DNA of 64,000 nt, taken from assembly GCA_951217055.1 (NCBI GenBank), contig OX578283.1, positions 69,778,278 through 69,842,277 on the forward strand, written 5' to 3'. Made by a program: the position numbers and the translations under genes. This document shows, in pieces, positions 12,833-23,129 of this stretch (positions are counted from its first letter, which is position 1; the number at the start of each line of letters is the position of its first letter). Source of the stretch: Gerris lacustris. Its lineage: Eukaryota; Arthropoda; Insecta; Hemiptera; Gerridae. The notes under the pieces were generated by a model that saw only the letters and a list, made by a program, of their open reading frames with translations, ran no database searches and was not told where the DNA came from.

Positions 12833-12925
12833 TACGTCATTTCGATCAGTTCAAAACGGAATGAAAGCTTAAGAAACAGTTATAAAAGGATATAGATAGA
12901 ATAATCTATACACTCGAGGCTCAGC
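12833..12925 (+). promoter_or_regulatory. Candidate TATA-type promoter
   Basis: TTACGTCA (CRE/ATF-like, 12833-12840) is followed about 40 bp later by TATAAAAG (12881-12888). An expected start site would fall near 12911-12915, and an Inr-like CTCAGCTTCC lies at 12920. The following 300 bp are less AT-rich than average. The arrangement is suggestive, but such motifs occur by chance in AT-rich DNA and no confident coding exon follows. Confidence 0.25.
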
Positions 12926-13139
12926 TTCCAACTAGAATCACAACCGTTTTCAATGGTTTCTTTAGTTTTTTTTTTTTTTTTTGTATTCAACTTATTATGA
13001 TTAAATACCTAACACAATCGGTAGCAACTAAACCAGTTTTGGGATAAAAAAAAAAAAATCTTCCTTCCTTCTTTCTCTGGAAGGGTTTTTTAAGTTTTAA
13101 CTATCCGGTGAAGATTTCTTTTTTAAAAGTTGTTCTTTT

Positions 13140-13480
13140 TCTTTTCCTTCTCTTTCTGTTTGTAAGTTGTGGGTTGGAAGGAAGATGCGATTGGCACTAA
13201 ATATGAAGTGGTTAAGTATAGGGCAGGTCTGATTGCCGGCAACATTCTAGGACTCTTAAGTTCTCCGGTCCAGGTTAGTTTTTTGTGGCCGGAGATGCTC
13301 CTTCCCGTCTTTCGAATCGTTTAATAGATTCCTTCAAGTTAAGAAACGGGTGCTATAAAATCCGGGACCGTTTTTCTTCAAACCCCGGATCCCCTACTTC
13401 TCCTACAACCGGTACTATACTGCTTAATATCGAAAAAAAAACAACCTATCGGGAAGAAAGAAGCGTACTATAAATTTTAC
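13140..13480 (+). other. Higher-complexity stretch, possible non-coding or 5' exon
   Basis: Compared with its neighbours this segment has mixed composition. It holds CCAGGTTAGT at 13271-13280, which could be a 5' splice site, and a 62-codon frame (13285-13473, starting MAGDAPSRLSNRL) that I cannot assign. It lies downstream of the TATA candidate at 12881. It could be a first exon of an unseen gene, or simply unique DNA. Confidence 0.2.
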
Positions 13481-13627
13481 TTTTATAGTTTTTAAGAGGT
13501 TTTTAAAAGGCTTCCTCGTTTTATACCGGACGTCGGACGTGTAAGTAGACCTTATAGAATTGTAATAGTTAATAGTTTCCTATGCAAATCTCACAGACTG
13601 TTATCTCAAAAATGCTCCTCGTTAAAA

Positions 13628-14192
13628 ATATACTGCCAATTTATGTGGCACATAGATTCCTCGCAACACATACTTTATTAATTTTATGCTTTTGCAAAAC
13701 ATTATTGTCTAATTTGTTTGTTTCCCCAGTTTTTTAATCTGTCAAAATTATTTTGATTTTTTACATGAATTAAAGTATCAATTTAGCAAAAGTTAAAGAG
13801 CGCAGACGGTTCAAATTAATCTGGGGCTATCTGTGGGTTACTTTCGATAAACTATAAAAGTTTCATACAAATCAGATAAATACTTTTGAAGCTATAGGTG
13901 TAAATAAATGTATGTTTGCATACGCATGTGGAGAAACAAATAGGCGAAGAAGGTTGAAACTTATATGGGACCAACAATGGGCTAATTATGATCTACCATT
14001 TAAACTTCATTAAAATCGGACGTGTAGTTTTTAAGATATGTTGATTCCGTTTCAAACAGACACGGAACCAAAAATGTTCCCTGATGTCTGAAACGGATTT
14101 CTGTCTTGGAATTTTTAAAATCGCGGAAACATAATTTTTTTTCGTTCTTTAGAACGATCACATAGCTTCCGTTACCTTCGGTAAGCTCGGAA
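13628..14192 (-). mobile_element. Family B element, minus strand, near full length
   Basis: Runs from ACTGCCAATTTATGTGGCAC to the inverted hairpin CTTCCGTTACCTTCGG...GCTCGG. All interior B landmarks are in reverse order: GCGCAGACGGTTCAAATTAA, TTACTTTCGATAAAC, CAAATCAGATAAATACTT, CATGTGGAGAAACAAA, ATCGGACGTGTAG and TGTTCCCTGATGTCTGAAAC. Confidence 0.9.
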
Positions 14193-14480
14193 AACTAAAT
14201 CGTTCTCGAAATGTAGAACGTTGCCCTATTACATAGTTCGTAGATCGTTTTCCAAAAACACAAACTGGAAGAATGAAGGATGAGGTGCTTGGCATCGATA
14301 CCTGCGTGATCTGAAGATCTCGGAACCGGTTCTGGCTAGACACCGTCGTATGAATTAGTTTGCCCAGGTAGAGATCTAGTATCGTTTCTAGATTCAAACT
14401 CCCTATAAGGCTGATTGACATGTTGCCAACCTAACATCTATCGTAGCTTCGCTGTCGTGTGGCTGGCCAACAATGAAGTC
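14193..14480 (-). other. Unique higher-complexity segment beside B
   Basis: Not a repeat that I can match within the window. A minus-strand frame (14158-14421) begins MSISLIGSLNLETILDLYLG, but its C-terminal end runs into the B element, so it is not a complete gene. It could be an exon fragment or chance. Confidence 0.2.
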
Positions 14481-14547
14481 TTTTTGAAGTTTGAGTCGAG
14501 TATTACTGATTATTATAAATTAAGTTAAATAAGCCTTTTTAGGAACC

Positions 14548-14641
14548 CTTTATCTATTAAATTATACATGTACATGAGTATGAAATAGTTCAAATTCTGT
14601 GGTCATTAAAAACTTTTTTTTAACTGTATAAAAAGGGTTAT
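14548..14641 (+). repeat. 94-bp direct repeat, left of foldback
   Basis: CTTTATCTATTAAAT...TTAACTGTATAAAAAGGGTTATA is repeated at 15218-15311 with scattered substitutions and small indels. The two copies bracket the foldback element exactly. Confidence 0.85.
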
Positions 14642-15200
14642 AGTCCAGGAGATAGCGTGCAAAAAAGTGTGTGACTAACATCAAGCTAGAATTTTGTTTA
14701 TAAGTAAATCTTTTAGTGCCTTTTAAGAATATATGGTCGGCTAAGGTCGTCTGCGGGACATAGCTTGGTTATAGGCATTTGAAAAAAAGCGGCCATGTCC
14801 CGCCCTTTATAGTGGATAATGTGATTTTCATGTTCCTGAGTACAAAATTAGTTAGTAGACTAAAAATCAAGTTGATGTTAGCTTGTCACTTGATAAGTTA
14901 CTTAGTAAAATATTACTCCAAACCAAAATAGTTACCTATCAAGTGACAAACTATCATCAACTTGATTTTCGGTCTACTAACTAATTCTGTACTCAGGATC
15001 ATGAAAATCACATTGTCCACCATAAAGGGCAGGACATGACTGCTCTCCACCGGTTTGTTTTTTTCAAATGCCTTAGTCGACCACATATTCTTAGAAGGCA
15101 TCAAAAGATTGACTTGTACAAAAAATTCTGGCTTGATTTTTGTCAGACGTTTTTTACACGCTATCTCCTGGACTATAATATGACTGCAGCGTGAAAAGAT
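14640..15200. mobile_element. Large foldback element (TATAGTCCAGGAGATAGC ends), copy 1
   Basis: The left arm (14640-14901) and right arm (14932-15178) are inverted copies, from TATAGTCCAGGAGATAGC at one end to GCTATCTCCTGGACTATA at the other. They share GTGCCTTTTAAGAATAT, GTCGGCTAAGG, GGACATG and AATCAAGTTGATG. The spacer is only about 30 bp. The right flank GACTGCAGCGTGAAAAGAT (15181-15199) also appears inverted at the left of the second copy (63505), so the real terminus lies beyond the palindrome. The right arm carries 10-20 bp indels against the left. A 123-codon minus-strand frame across it is a by-product. Confidence 0.85.
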
Positions 15201-15217
15201 ATCACCCGGACTAAGAT

Positions 15218-15311
15218 CTTTATCTATTAAATTGTACTTGTACAGTAGTATGCAATAATTAAAATTCTGTATCATTAAAAACATTTCTTTAACTGTATAA
15301 AAAGAGTTATA
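15218..15311 (+). repeat. 94-bp direct repeat, right of foldback
   Basis: Partner of 14548-14641. It is far longer than ordinary transposon target duplications, so a tandem duplication, or the foldback being part of a larger unit, is more likely. Confidence 0.85.
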
Positions 15312-15628
15312 AACAGTTAAAATATAACAGTAAGTATAAGAATACTGTTACTAAAGATCTAGTACTTCGAAATCGGTAGAACGTGACTATTTACAGAAAA
15401 AAATTAAAAGGAATTAGTCGACTTCATATTAGTCCGCAAGGTTTATCATTCTGATCCCTGCTCTATGGAGATTCGTAAAGTTCATCCGATTAGCTTACTG
15501 AATTCTTGATCCGTGGGTCAGGAGATGTAACCTAAATAAAACCTTCTTTATATATCAATAATACGAATCATTATGTTTATAGTTAGTCTTTTATTTTCCC
15601 ATATACTTAGTGTTTGGAAAAGAAGGCA

Positions 15629-16076
15629 CTTCTTTAGACTGTTCTCTTCTTATGTACAAACAGAGGGGAGTAACAATCTAAAGAAGGTGACAGAATATTC
15701 TTCTTTAGACTGTTACACTCCTTATGTACAAAACAGAGGGGAGTAACAATCTAAAGAAGGTGACAGAATATTCTTCTATAGACTGTTACACTCCTTATGT
15801 ACAAAACAGAGGGAGTAACAATCTAAAGAAGGTGACAGAATATTCTTCTTTAGACTGTTACTCTCCTTATGTACAAAACAGATGGGAGTAACAATCTAAA
15901 GAAGGTGACAGAATATTCTTCTTTAGACTGTTACACTCCTTATAAAAACAGAAGTGTGATATTACTTTGTCCCAAAGTAGATTTGACTAAACAACCCTTT
16001 GTCTTTTTAGTTTTTAATTAAAGTCATTCATAGTCAAAAAAAAAAAGAATAGGGGAGTAACAATCTAAAGAAGTAC
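15629..16076. mobile_element. Tandem array of family C foldbacks: four short and one long
   Basis: Four short palindromes (TTCTTTAGACTGTTACACTC ... GGGGAGTAACAATCTAAAG) repeat every 72-73 bp, separated by the constant spacer GTGACAGAATATT. A long-form unit with the AGAAGTGTGATATT interior follows, ending CAATCTAAAGAAGTAC at 16073. Tandem reiteration of MITE units with shared ends is not usual for a simple cut-and-paste element. Confidence 0.9.
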
Positions 16077-16098
16077 TGAAACGTATATATTGAATAGT

Positions 16099-16466
16099 AT
16101 ATGAGAGTATAATATATTGTGATGGCGTTAAAATCGATTTTAGATTTTGATGGATTTACACGTTTTGAGGTCTCCTGAGTCCAAAAAAGTTGGTTTTTTT
16201 TTACAAATTGTCTGTCTTTGGTCTATATGCAGACTCATGGAGCCTAAACTACTGGGCTGATTTTGATAAAAGTTTGTTGTACAAGTTTTGAAAAGGATAA
16301 AATCGAGAAATTAATTTTAGCACCACAATTAAGGCTGCTACCCCTAATATTTTCTCGAAAATAGTTCCGATTACTCTTAATTTAAAAAAAAAATTCTAAA
16401 ATGTAGTCCATTTAAAGACGAATCTAATGATATAAGTCGTTTTCCCGGGAAAAATCTAGTTTTTCG
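16099..16466 (+). mobile_element. Family A element, diverged and 3'-truncated
   Basis: ATATGAGAGTATAATATATTG then TTTGATGGATTTACACGTTT, TGAGTCCAAAAAAG, GAGCCTAAACTACTGGGCTG, ATATAAGTCGTTTTCCCGGG and AAAAATCTAG follow the A order with more substitutions than other copies. The tRNA-like tail is absent. Confidence 0.8.
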
Positions 16467-16674
16467 AGTTATTGATAAATATAAAATTGATTTTATTTTA
16501 AAATATCGAAAACAAAATGTAAACAACCACCTGTTGAACGCTCTTTTAGTATGTATTAAAAGAAAACACAATTAAATAAGATATTATGAATGAATTTAAA
16601 CCCAACATCTAAATGAGAAAGTTTGTCTGGGAACATTTTTTTAAATTTAAAGTTAACTTTTTGCGTTAAATTTA

Positions 16675-16845
16675 ACTCGATTGCCATTTGAATGGTAGGC
16701 CATGAGTTGGCTTATTGTTGGTTCCATATAAATTTCAGTCTTGTGCGCCCATTTGTTTCTCTTTTAAATGTGCACGAATATAAATTTATTTCCACCTATA
16801 TCTTAAAGTACTCATCTGATTTTGTTAAAGTATGAATTTCCTACA
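16675..16845 (+). repeat. Family B middle fragment
   Basis: Retains GAATGGTAGGCCATGAGT...TATTGTTGGTTCCATATAA, GCGCCCATTTGTTTCTCTT and AGTACTCATCTGATTTTG, without either end of the element. Confidence 0.7.
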
Positions 16846-17282
16846 AAAAAAAATTGAATTTTAAAATCAACACATATTTTAAATTTTAATTTTATTCTTT
16901 TTCTGAAGTCACAGAAAAACAGAGTTAAAAGTGTTGCCCCATGTGAATGTTGCATTTAACTCTTCACTGTGACGTATCTCTTACACAATCTCCTTTATCC
17001 TGTCCAATTTGAATAGATGTTCCAGTAAAGGACAAGCTTTAGCACTCCGGCAGTTCGGACTACAGGAGGTTTAACTCAACACTCACACATCTGAATGTAA
17101 ACAGAGCTTGTAAACGTCACACACGCTCATATGTTAGCAAATGTTCAAGAATAATTTGACAATGTCACATCCTTTACATTATTTTCCTCTGATATCAACC
17201 ATTTAGGGCTCATAACATTCTAAAAATTATTTACACATGAAATATGGTATCTTTATCAACGAGAATATGCTGCACCTTTTTA
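16846..17282. other. Interval without recognised feature
   Basis: Mixed AT-rich DNA. No frame, tandem repeat or repeat end is seen. Confidence 0.4.
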
Positions 17283-17903
17283 TTTTCTCATATAAATAGA
17301 AAGTATTGTGATGGCGCGAAAATTCTATTTTGAGATTTTGATGAATTTATACGTTTTAAGGTCTCCTAAGTTCAAAAAAGTGGTTTTTAAAAAATGTCTT
17401 TCTGTCGTCTGTGCAGACGCCTGGAGCCTAAACTACTGGCCCGATTTTGATGAAATTTGGCATACATGTTCAGAAAAATCATACCCCAAGGTGAAATCAA
17501 TAAATGAATTTTAGCTCCATATTTAGGGGCGCTAAACCCCAAAAACTTTGAAAAAAGATGTGAAAAAAATTATATCTTGAAAACGGTTCCGACGATTTTG
17601 ATTAAAAATATTCTAAAGTGTAGTCCATTTAAGTAGGAATCTAACGATATAAGCCGTTTTCCCGGGAAAAACCTAGTTCCTGAGGAAATAGCTTTAAACG
17701 CGGACAGAAAAAAGCCGGGTTCGATTCCCCACCGAGGAGAAGTTATGTTCTTGTTATTTTACGATAAATCTTGATATAATGTTCAATAGTAATTAAATTT
17801 ACCTAGGAAAACACTCGAAAACTTTTAAATGGGAAACACTGGGCTAAGTAATTATGAACTCGTTCTCGTATATGAGAAACTTTGTCTGAGTTGTCTCGGA
17901 CCG
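17283..17903 (+). mobile_element. Family A element, near full length
   Basis: Starts TTTTCTCATATAAATAG and ends CTCGTATATGAGAAACTTTG then TTGTCTCGGACCGA, so the TTTCTCATATA motif occurs inverted near both ends. Landmarks: GTGATGGCGCGAAAATT, GTCCAAAAAAG-like block, GGAGCCTAAACTACTGG, TTTTCCCGGGAAAAAC and the box GGTTCGATTCCCC at 17720. That box fits a Pol III B-box. The 68-codon frame 17308-17514 is read-through of the repeat. Confidence 0.9.
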
Positions 17904-18715
17904 AATTTTTATTTCTCGTGTTCTTCTCATTCCTAGGTATTTTTGTGTGTCACACATGAGGATTGTTCTTAGAGTATACTTAAGTTAAATAATTTGCTAT
18001 TCGAATATAAATGTAATAATTAGTAGTCATATCGAGTGATAGAGATGGATTTTAAATGGTATAAAAAAAAGAAAAAAAAAGAAGAATTTCTGAACTATAT
18101 GAAATTTCATAACGGTAATAATTTTTTTTTTATATATAAATGACCACGAATCTAAATCATAATGTTCCATCATTTAAGACTTAAAAGAACCACTAGGAAC
18201 ATTCTTATCCATTTGAATAAATTAAAAACAATTTACATGTTAATAAACCAGGAATTTTCATAAAATAATTTATGTAAACGCTTAAGAATGAAAAATATTT
18301 TAATAAAATTCAAATATAACCAAGAGTAAAATGTAGAATATTTATAATGTTATATGAAGTTAAATATGATATTTATATTGACTGCTTTTCTTCTTGACAG
18401 AAAACTTTTTTCCAGACTAGATTCTGATTCTGATGCGCTGTGTGCATACAAATAATCATTTTTACTGCTTCTATATTGAGCCATGCGTATTTGACGTTGT
18501 AAATGTTCAGATGGAATGTGCTTTTACATGGTAATTAGATACTTGAATAACATTAACTGCTGTTATTAATAGCTTTGTATATTTTGTCTAGAATCAAACA
18601 GTGCGGGATTTTTTCGCTTGTTCAAATTGCTTGTTTTGAAATTTAACTAAATGATATTCTATGAAATTATTTTGTAAAACAAGTCAAAAACTTTTTTTAT
18701 AATATTTGTATCTCG
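17904..18715. other. AT-rich interval
   Basis: An A/G-rich run at 18061-18085 is the only standout. No coding or repeat ends are seen. Confidence 0.4.
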
Positions 18716-18801
18716 TATAATTTGTACGCACATTCACTTATTTGTACGCACATTCACTTATTTGTACGTACATTCACGTATTTGTACGTATATTCACTGG
18801 T
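18716..18801 (+). repeat. 20-bp tandem repeat, four units
   Basis: ATTTGTACGCACATTCACTT repeats four times with CGCA/CGTA variation. Confidence 0.9.
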
Positions 18802-18865
18802 GAAGTGAACTGAAAAGTTTTTATTTTTACTTTTATGTATCTTTCTTTTTATTCTTATTTTTATT

Positions 18866-19315
18866 GCTTCCAAGTTTACCGCATGTAGCGGAAGCTATGT
18901 GATCATTCTAAAGAGTAAAATATTATGTCTCCAATTCCAAAAGTTCCAAGATAGAAATGCGTTTCAGAGATCAGGGAAAAATATTGGTTCCGTGTCTCTC
19001 TGTCGCTCAATTTTTGCGAACCCAACATATCTAAAAAACTACACGTCCGATTTTAATGAAATTTGTATGATAAGTCATAATTAGTCCATTGTTGATTCCA
19101 TATAAGTTTCAACCTTCTACTGGTATTTGCTTTATTAAGCACTTAAACATACATTTATTTACAGCTATATCTTCAAAAGTACTTATCTGATTTGAAATTT
19201 GGATGGTTTGTCGAAAGTAGCCTGCAGATAGCACCAAATTAATTTCAACCGTCTACGTTCTTAATTGATAACTTTTGCTTAATTGATAACTTAATTTATG
19301 AAAAAAAATTTGAAT
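18866..19315 (+). mobile_element. Family B element, 3'-truncated
   Basis: GCTTCCAAGTTTACCGCATG begins the hairpin end. Typical B landmarks follow: CGGAAGCTATGTGATCATTC, GGTTCCGTGTCTC, AAACTACACGTCCGATTTTA, TTTCAACCTTCTAC and GTACTTATCTGATTTG. The GGAAGCTATGTGCCAC end is missing. Confidence 0.85.
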
Positions 19316-19324
19316 ATAATATTT

Positions 19325-19527
19325 TAAATACATTGGAAATAATAATTAATATAAAAATGCCATTTTTCAAAACTGGTCTTATTTTCAACTTTTTTTTTTT
19401 TGGTTTCTGTATTCTTCACCTTAGTTTTATTTATGTGCAAAATTTGGGGAAGATTGAATGACGGTAAGTGGTTCAAAATTGGGGTATTAGGTGTGCGATG
19501 AAACTTAAAAAGCAAATAAATTTGACG

Positions 19528-19566
<39 letters not shown>

Positions 19567-20008
19567 GTTCCTGTATTCTTCACCTTAGTTGTATATATGT
19601 GCAAAAATATTATTAAAGTATAAGAAATAGTTGGCAAGGATGTTTTTACTGGTCTTATATTACATTGCTTTGTAAGTTTCATCGCACATTTCCGTTTCCC
19701 TAATTTTGAACCACTTCCCGTGATTCAATCTTCCCCAAATTTTGCACATAGATATAACTAAGGTGAAAAATACAGAAACCAAAAACAAAAAAACAAAAAA
19801 CAAAATGGCGTCAAATTTATTTGCTTTTTAAGTTTCATCGCACACCTATTACCCCAATTTTGAATCACTTACCGTCATTCAATCTTCCCCAAATTTTGCA
19901 TATAGATACAACTAAGGTAAAGAATACAGAAACCAAAAAAAAAAAAAAAAAAAAAGTTTAAAATAAGACCAGTTTTGAAAAATGGCATTTTTATATTAAT
20001 TATTATTT
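19325..20008. repeat. Palindromic repeat S, two inverted pairs
   Basis: The outer arms (19325-19535 and 19800-20008) are inverted copies from TAATTAATATAAAAATGCCA inward, with GGTTTCTGTATTCTTCACC, GTGCAAAATTTGGGGAAGAT and AGGTGTGCGATGAAAC. A second, partial pair fills the middle (19565-19680 and 19680-19795). Long T and A runs (19531-19565, 19938-19960) sit at unit junctions. The minus-strand frames here are repeat read-through. Confidence 0.85.
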
Positions 20009-20340
20009 CCCACTCTATTTGGCAGAGTATTTTAATTTACTTTTAATAATTATTAACAATTTTTCTTTATATCTTATAGCATTTCAGGCATTATCACTAG
20101 CAGTCCAAAACAGACAAGCTTAGTTTGTACGGTTAAAGAATAAATGAACGAATTGCGCAGATTTCTTCACCTTCGTTAGGAAATTTTAAATTTCCAAGAA
20201 CGTCTTTTGTATAAGAGCATTCTATTAAGTGCTTGCACTTCAAGTTTCAACAGTCAAATAAAAGTTACAATAATTATTAACAACAAGAAGAAAAAAAAAT
20301 GAATGTTACGTTAAATTAAAAACTATTTGTCGGGGGGAGC

Positions 20341-20440
20341 AACAAGTTAAAATTCAAAATACAGAGGTTATGTTTAGCAAAACGATTCAGATTATTTACC
20401 AATTATAATTGCGAAATTACAGACTTGTAACAAAACTGCA
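20341..20440 (+). repeat. Dispersed repeat, partner of 22592-22690
   Basis: AAATTCAAAATACAGAGG, TTTAGCAAAACG and CCAATTATAATTGCGAAATT recur in reverse order on the minus strand at 22592-22690. Confidence 0.7.
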
Positions 20441-20794
20441 GACGTAAAGGTAAGTTCAATGTAGCATTCTTAATTGGCAGGGCCATCCAGACTTAATCGC
20501 AAACAATTCAAATTTTGTACACTTGTTATAATAGCAGTTTTAACTTTTTTACATACCTAATCAACATGCCATCATAGATGGCAAAAACTTTTGTTAGTGC
20601 AAAGACTTTTGCATTGCCCTACAGCTTTCTGTATAAGATTTAGTCTTATTACATGATAAGACTCGTTTTCAAAATAGTGTAATAAAACTGGCCTACGAGT
20701 CCAAATTTCTTGGGGAGACAATCCCACAAACCATTGAGATTTTTATTGGGCAGACTATTATTTAGAACCAAGGGGGGTACTAAAGTAAATAAGT

Positions 20795-21100
20795 GCATAA
20801 GTTTTAACCTTCTTACACTTATTTCTTCAAAAGTACTCATCTGATTTTTATAAAATTTGGATGGTTTGTCGAAAGTAGTCAGCAGATAATTTCATTCACC
20901 TGTGCTCTTTACATTTTGGCTAAATTGATACTGAATTAATGTAAAATATCATAACAATTATGTCATAATATTTAAAAAAAGAAACTCGGTGGAGGGGGGA
21001 ATGAAATAAATTTGACAATGATAGGTTGCTAATGTTCATTAAAGTATGTATATGTAATTGAACGCGAGGAAGCTATGTGCCACACTAATTGGCAAACTAT
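20795..21100 (+). mobile_element. Family B element, right part only
   Basis: Begins in the CTTCAAAAGTACTCATCTGA block and ends with GAGGAAGCTATGTGCCACAC and TAATTGGCAAACTAT. The left hairpin end is absent. Confidence 0.8.
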
Positions 21101-21252
21101 TTGTTTATTAACATAGAAACTAATGAAATTTATTTATGAGGGGGGAGGGAGTAGCGAAAGAATTTGCATGTCTCAAAAAGAACGAATGGCAAACGGGTTA
21201 AAAACCTCTGTCACCATTCACCGAAACGACCCAATTTGACCATTCTACACGT

Positions 21253-21562
21253 TTTATTAGCTTGCTTTCTTGTTTGTTTGTTAGTTTGTTTGTCCGGTAC
21301 AAATCTTGCAATCAATTATTAACTCACTTCCCGAGTAGTTAGACTTTTGAAACTTTTAAAATAGCTCAGAACACGATAACAATGCATTATTTTAATACTT
21401 TTAGCCATCTTTCAGCAGTATTTAATTCGTTTTCAGCAAATATTGCTGCATGGAAAGTTAGATCGGAAACAATCCGCAAGAATGGAAAATTCAAGTTATT
21501 TTATTTGTTTTGACATGACCCATATTTACGATCTTCATTTTGACGGGACAAATTTATGATTT
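21253..21562 (+). repeat. Repeat G, copy 2, left part
   Basis: TTTTATTAGCTTGCTTTCTTG, TCCGGTACAAATCTTGCAAT, CAGAACACGATAACAATGCA, TTTTAGCCATCTTTCAGCAG and GCATGGAAAGTTAGATCGGA match 57466-57730. The match resumes at 22036 (AACAGAAAATATAAAA), so about 470 bp are inserted in this copy. Confidence 0.8.
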
Positions 21563-22035
21563 TTTATTTTAGTACCTGGTATGGCTGATAAAATTGTTAA
21601 AATTTTCAAGAATGATTACATCAGGCCTTTATGTTACATATATACGAGTTGTATTTTTAAGAGATAAACGTTGAATGACAGCGAAACAGGAAAAGTAAGC
21701 AAAGAAATAAATTAATTGACGTGTGACAACCAGGTTTGTTTACACTTGTATCCTAGGTATGGGTTTAATTTTTCTGCATCTGTACTGCTTTACTTGTACT
21801 CATTTTTCTTCTCTTACCGTCCACGTCCCCTAGACGGGGGCATATTGATGGTACCGTTTAGATTCGGTGTTGGGGAGATCCGTTGTACAAAGATTTGTCC
21901 TTTTATAGGTTTAAGATCAGCTCTCTAGATGGTTGTCATTTATGTGAAGTAAATAAATTAGGAACTATTTTTTTCACTAACATTATAATATATAACAATA
22001 ACAATTATATTATCAACATTACATATTATGATTTA
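21563..22035. other. Insert within repeat G, unassigned
   Basis: Present in this copy and absent at 57730. Contains GTCCACGTCCCCTAGACGGG and a 70-codon plus-strand frame (21716-21928) with no recognisable motif. Insert ends and target duplication are not clear. Confidence 0.45.
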
Positions 22036-22095
22036 ACAGAAAATATAAAAAAATAGTATTATATAAAAAGTTATTTTTATCTTGAAATTATTTAA
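22036..22095 (+). repeat. Repeat G, copy 2, right part
   Basis: ACAGAAAATATAAAA then ATATAAAAAGTTATTTTTAT and CTTGAAATT match 57750-57800. Confidence 0.65.
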
Positions 22096-23011
22096 TTCTA
22101 ACCACGCACATGGGAATATATGGAAAGTGTTAAGCCTTCAATTTTTTTATCAAAACTTTTTGAAAACTACTGAACTACCTAATGAGAATTAAAAGAATGG
22201 TGTGAAATTATACTTCTATTTCAAATGTTTTATTCCTATTTGATATTATTGAATCGATCAAGTTAAATTTCCAAGTTTTATTTAGAGACAGTTAAATTTA
22301 CAAAATCTAAATATTGAATCAAACAAACGAATTGGTTTAGTGTTAAACTGGTTTAACTTAGAGGGAATGTAATTTTTATTATTTTTTTTTTCTGTGTCCA
22401 AATTGCATCTGGATAATCTTAAAGGAACCAATAATAACAAAACAAAAATCATTCCAAGGTTTTGTTACAATTACAATATTTAACTCTTACATTCGTAAAG
22501 ATAAAAGATCAAAATCATTGAATGGAATCAGAAAAATAATAATAGTAATAAAATAAAAGAAAAAAATGAAGTCAAATATAGCTAAACAGTCGTGTTATAA
22601 GTCTGTAATTTCGTAATTATAATTGGCAATAATGTGAAACGTTTTGCTAAATGCAGACCTGTGTATTTTGAATTTCAAGTTTGATATAGTTTTTTTTGTT
22701 TTGATACGTACAGAGAGGAAAAGGAGAAGTAGTTTTAAAGGCTCTATTTAAGAAGGTATCATTTAAGATTAATATGAGGTCCTGGTCCTGGATTGTCTGC
22801 AGGTACCTGGGTCCTGCGTCCTGCGTCCTGTGTCTTCCCCTGCAAACCCATCTTCCAGGGTGATTGCCCGAGTCTTCTGTCTAAAGCTCTCACTGTCAAT
22901 AATATTTCTAAAAACAGAATGGAATGATTATATTCCAAAAAATAGAAAAGATCTCTCTTTAGATTTATTTTAACAGGTTTCAAAATGGGGTTGGAGACCA
23001 ACATAAATACT
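22096..23011. other. AT-rich interval with a short GTCCTG cluster
   Basis: Carries the minus-strand partner of 20341-20440 at 22592-22690, and a cluster of GTCCTGG/GTCCTGC hexamers at 22780-22830. The 81-codon minus-strand frame 22759-23004 has no recognisable domain. Confidence 0.4.
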
Positions 23012-23129
23012 AGGCATCGCGAGGCTCTATAGTTGAAGCGAGCTTATTGTAATAAAATACTGAATATTAAGAAATTTATTAATCATGTTTAATGTCATAG
23101 TTGAAGATAAGTGGAAGAGAGTAGTGTGG
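23012..23129 (+). repeat. Repeat I, copy 1, left part
   Basis: GGCATCGCGAGGCTCTATAG to AGAGAGTAGTGTGGG matches 45314-45433, where the same sequence runs uninterrupted into the right part. Confidence 0.85.

Noticed and set aside
13628..14192. LINE 3' end
   Set aside because: No reverse-transcriptase frame, no poly-A tail and no target duplication could be seen; kept as unclassified family B.
14913..15284. 123-codon minus-strand frame
   Set aside because: Lies in the right arm of a foldback and its flanking direct repeat; the second copy of the foldback does not preserve it.
22759..23004. 81-codon minus-strand frame
   Set aside because: Includes a GTCCTG hexamer cluster; no motif and no repeat-independent support.
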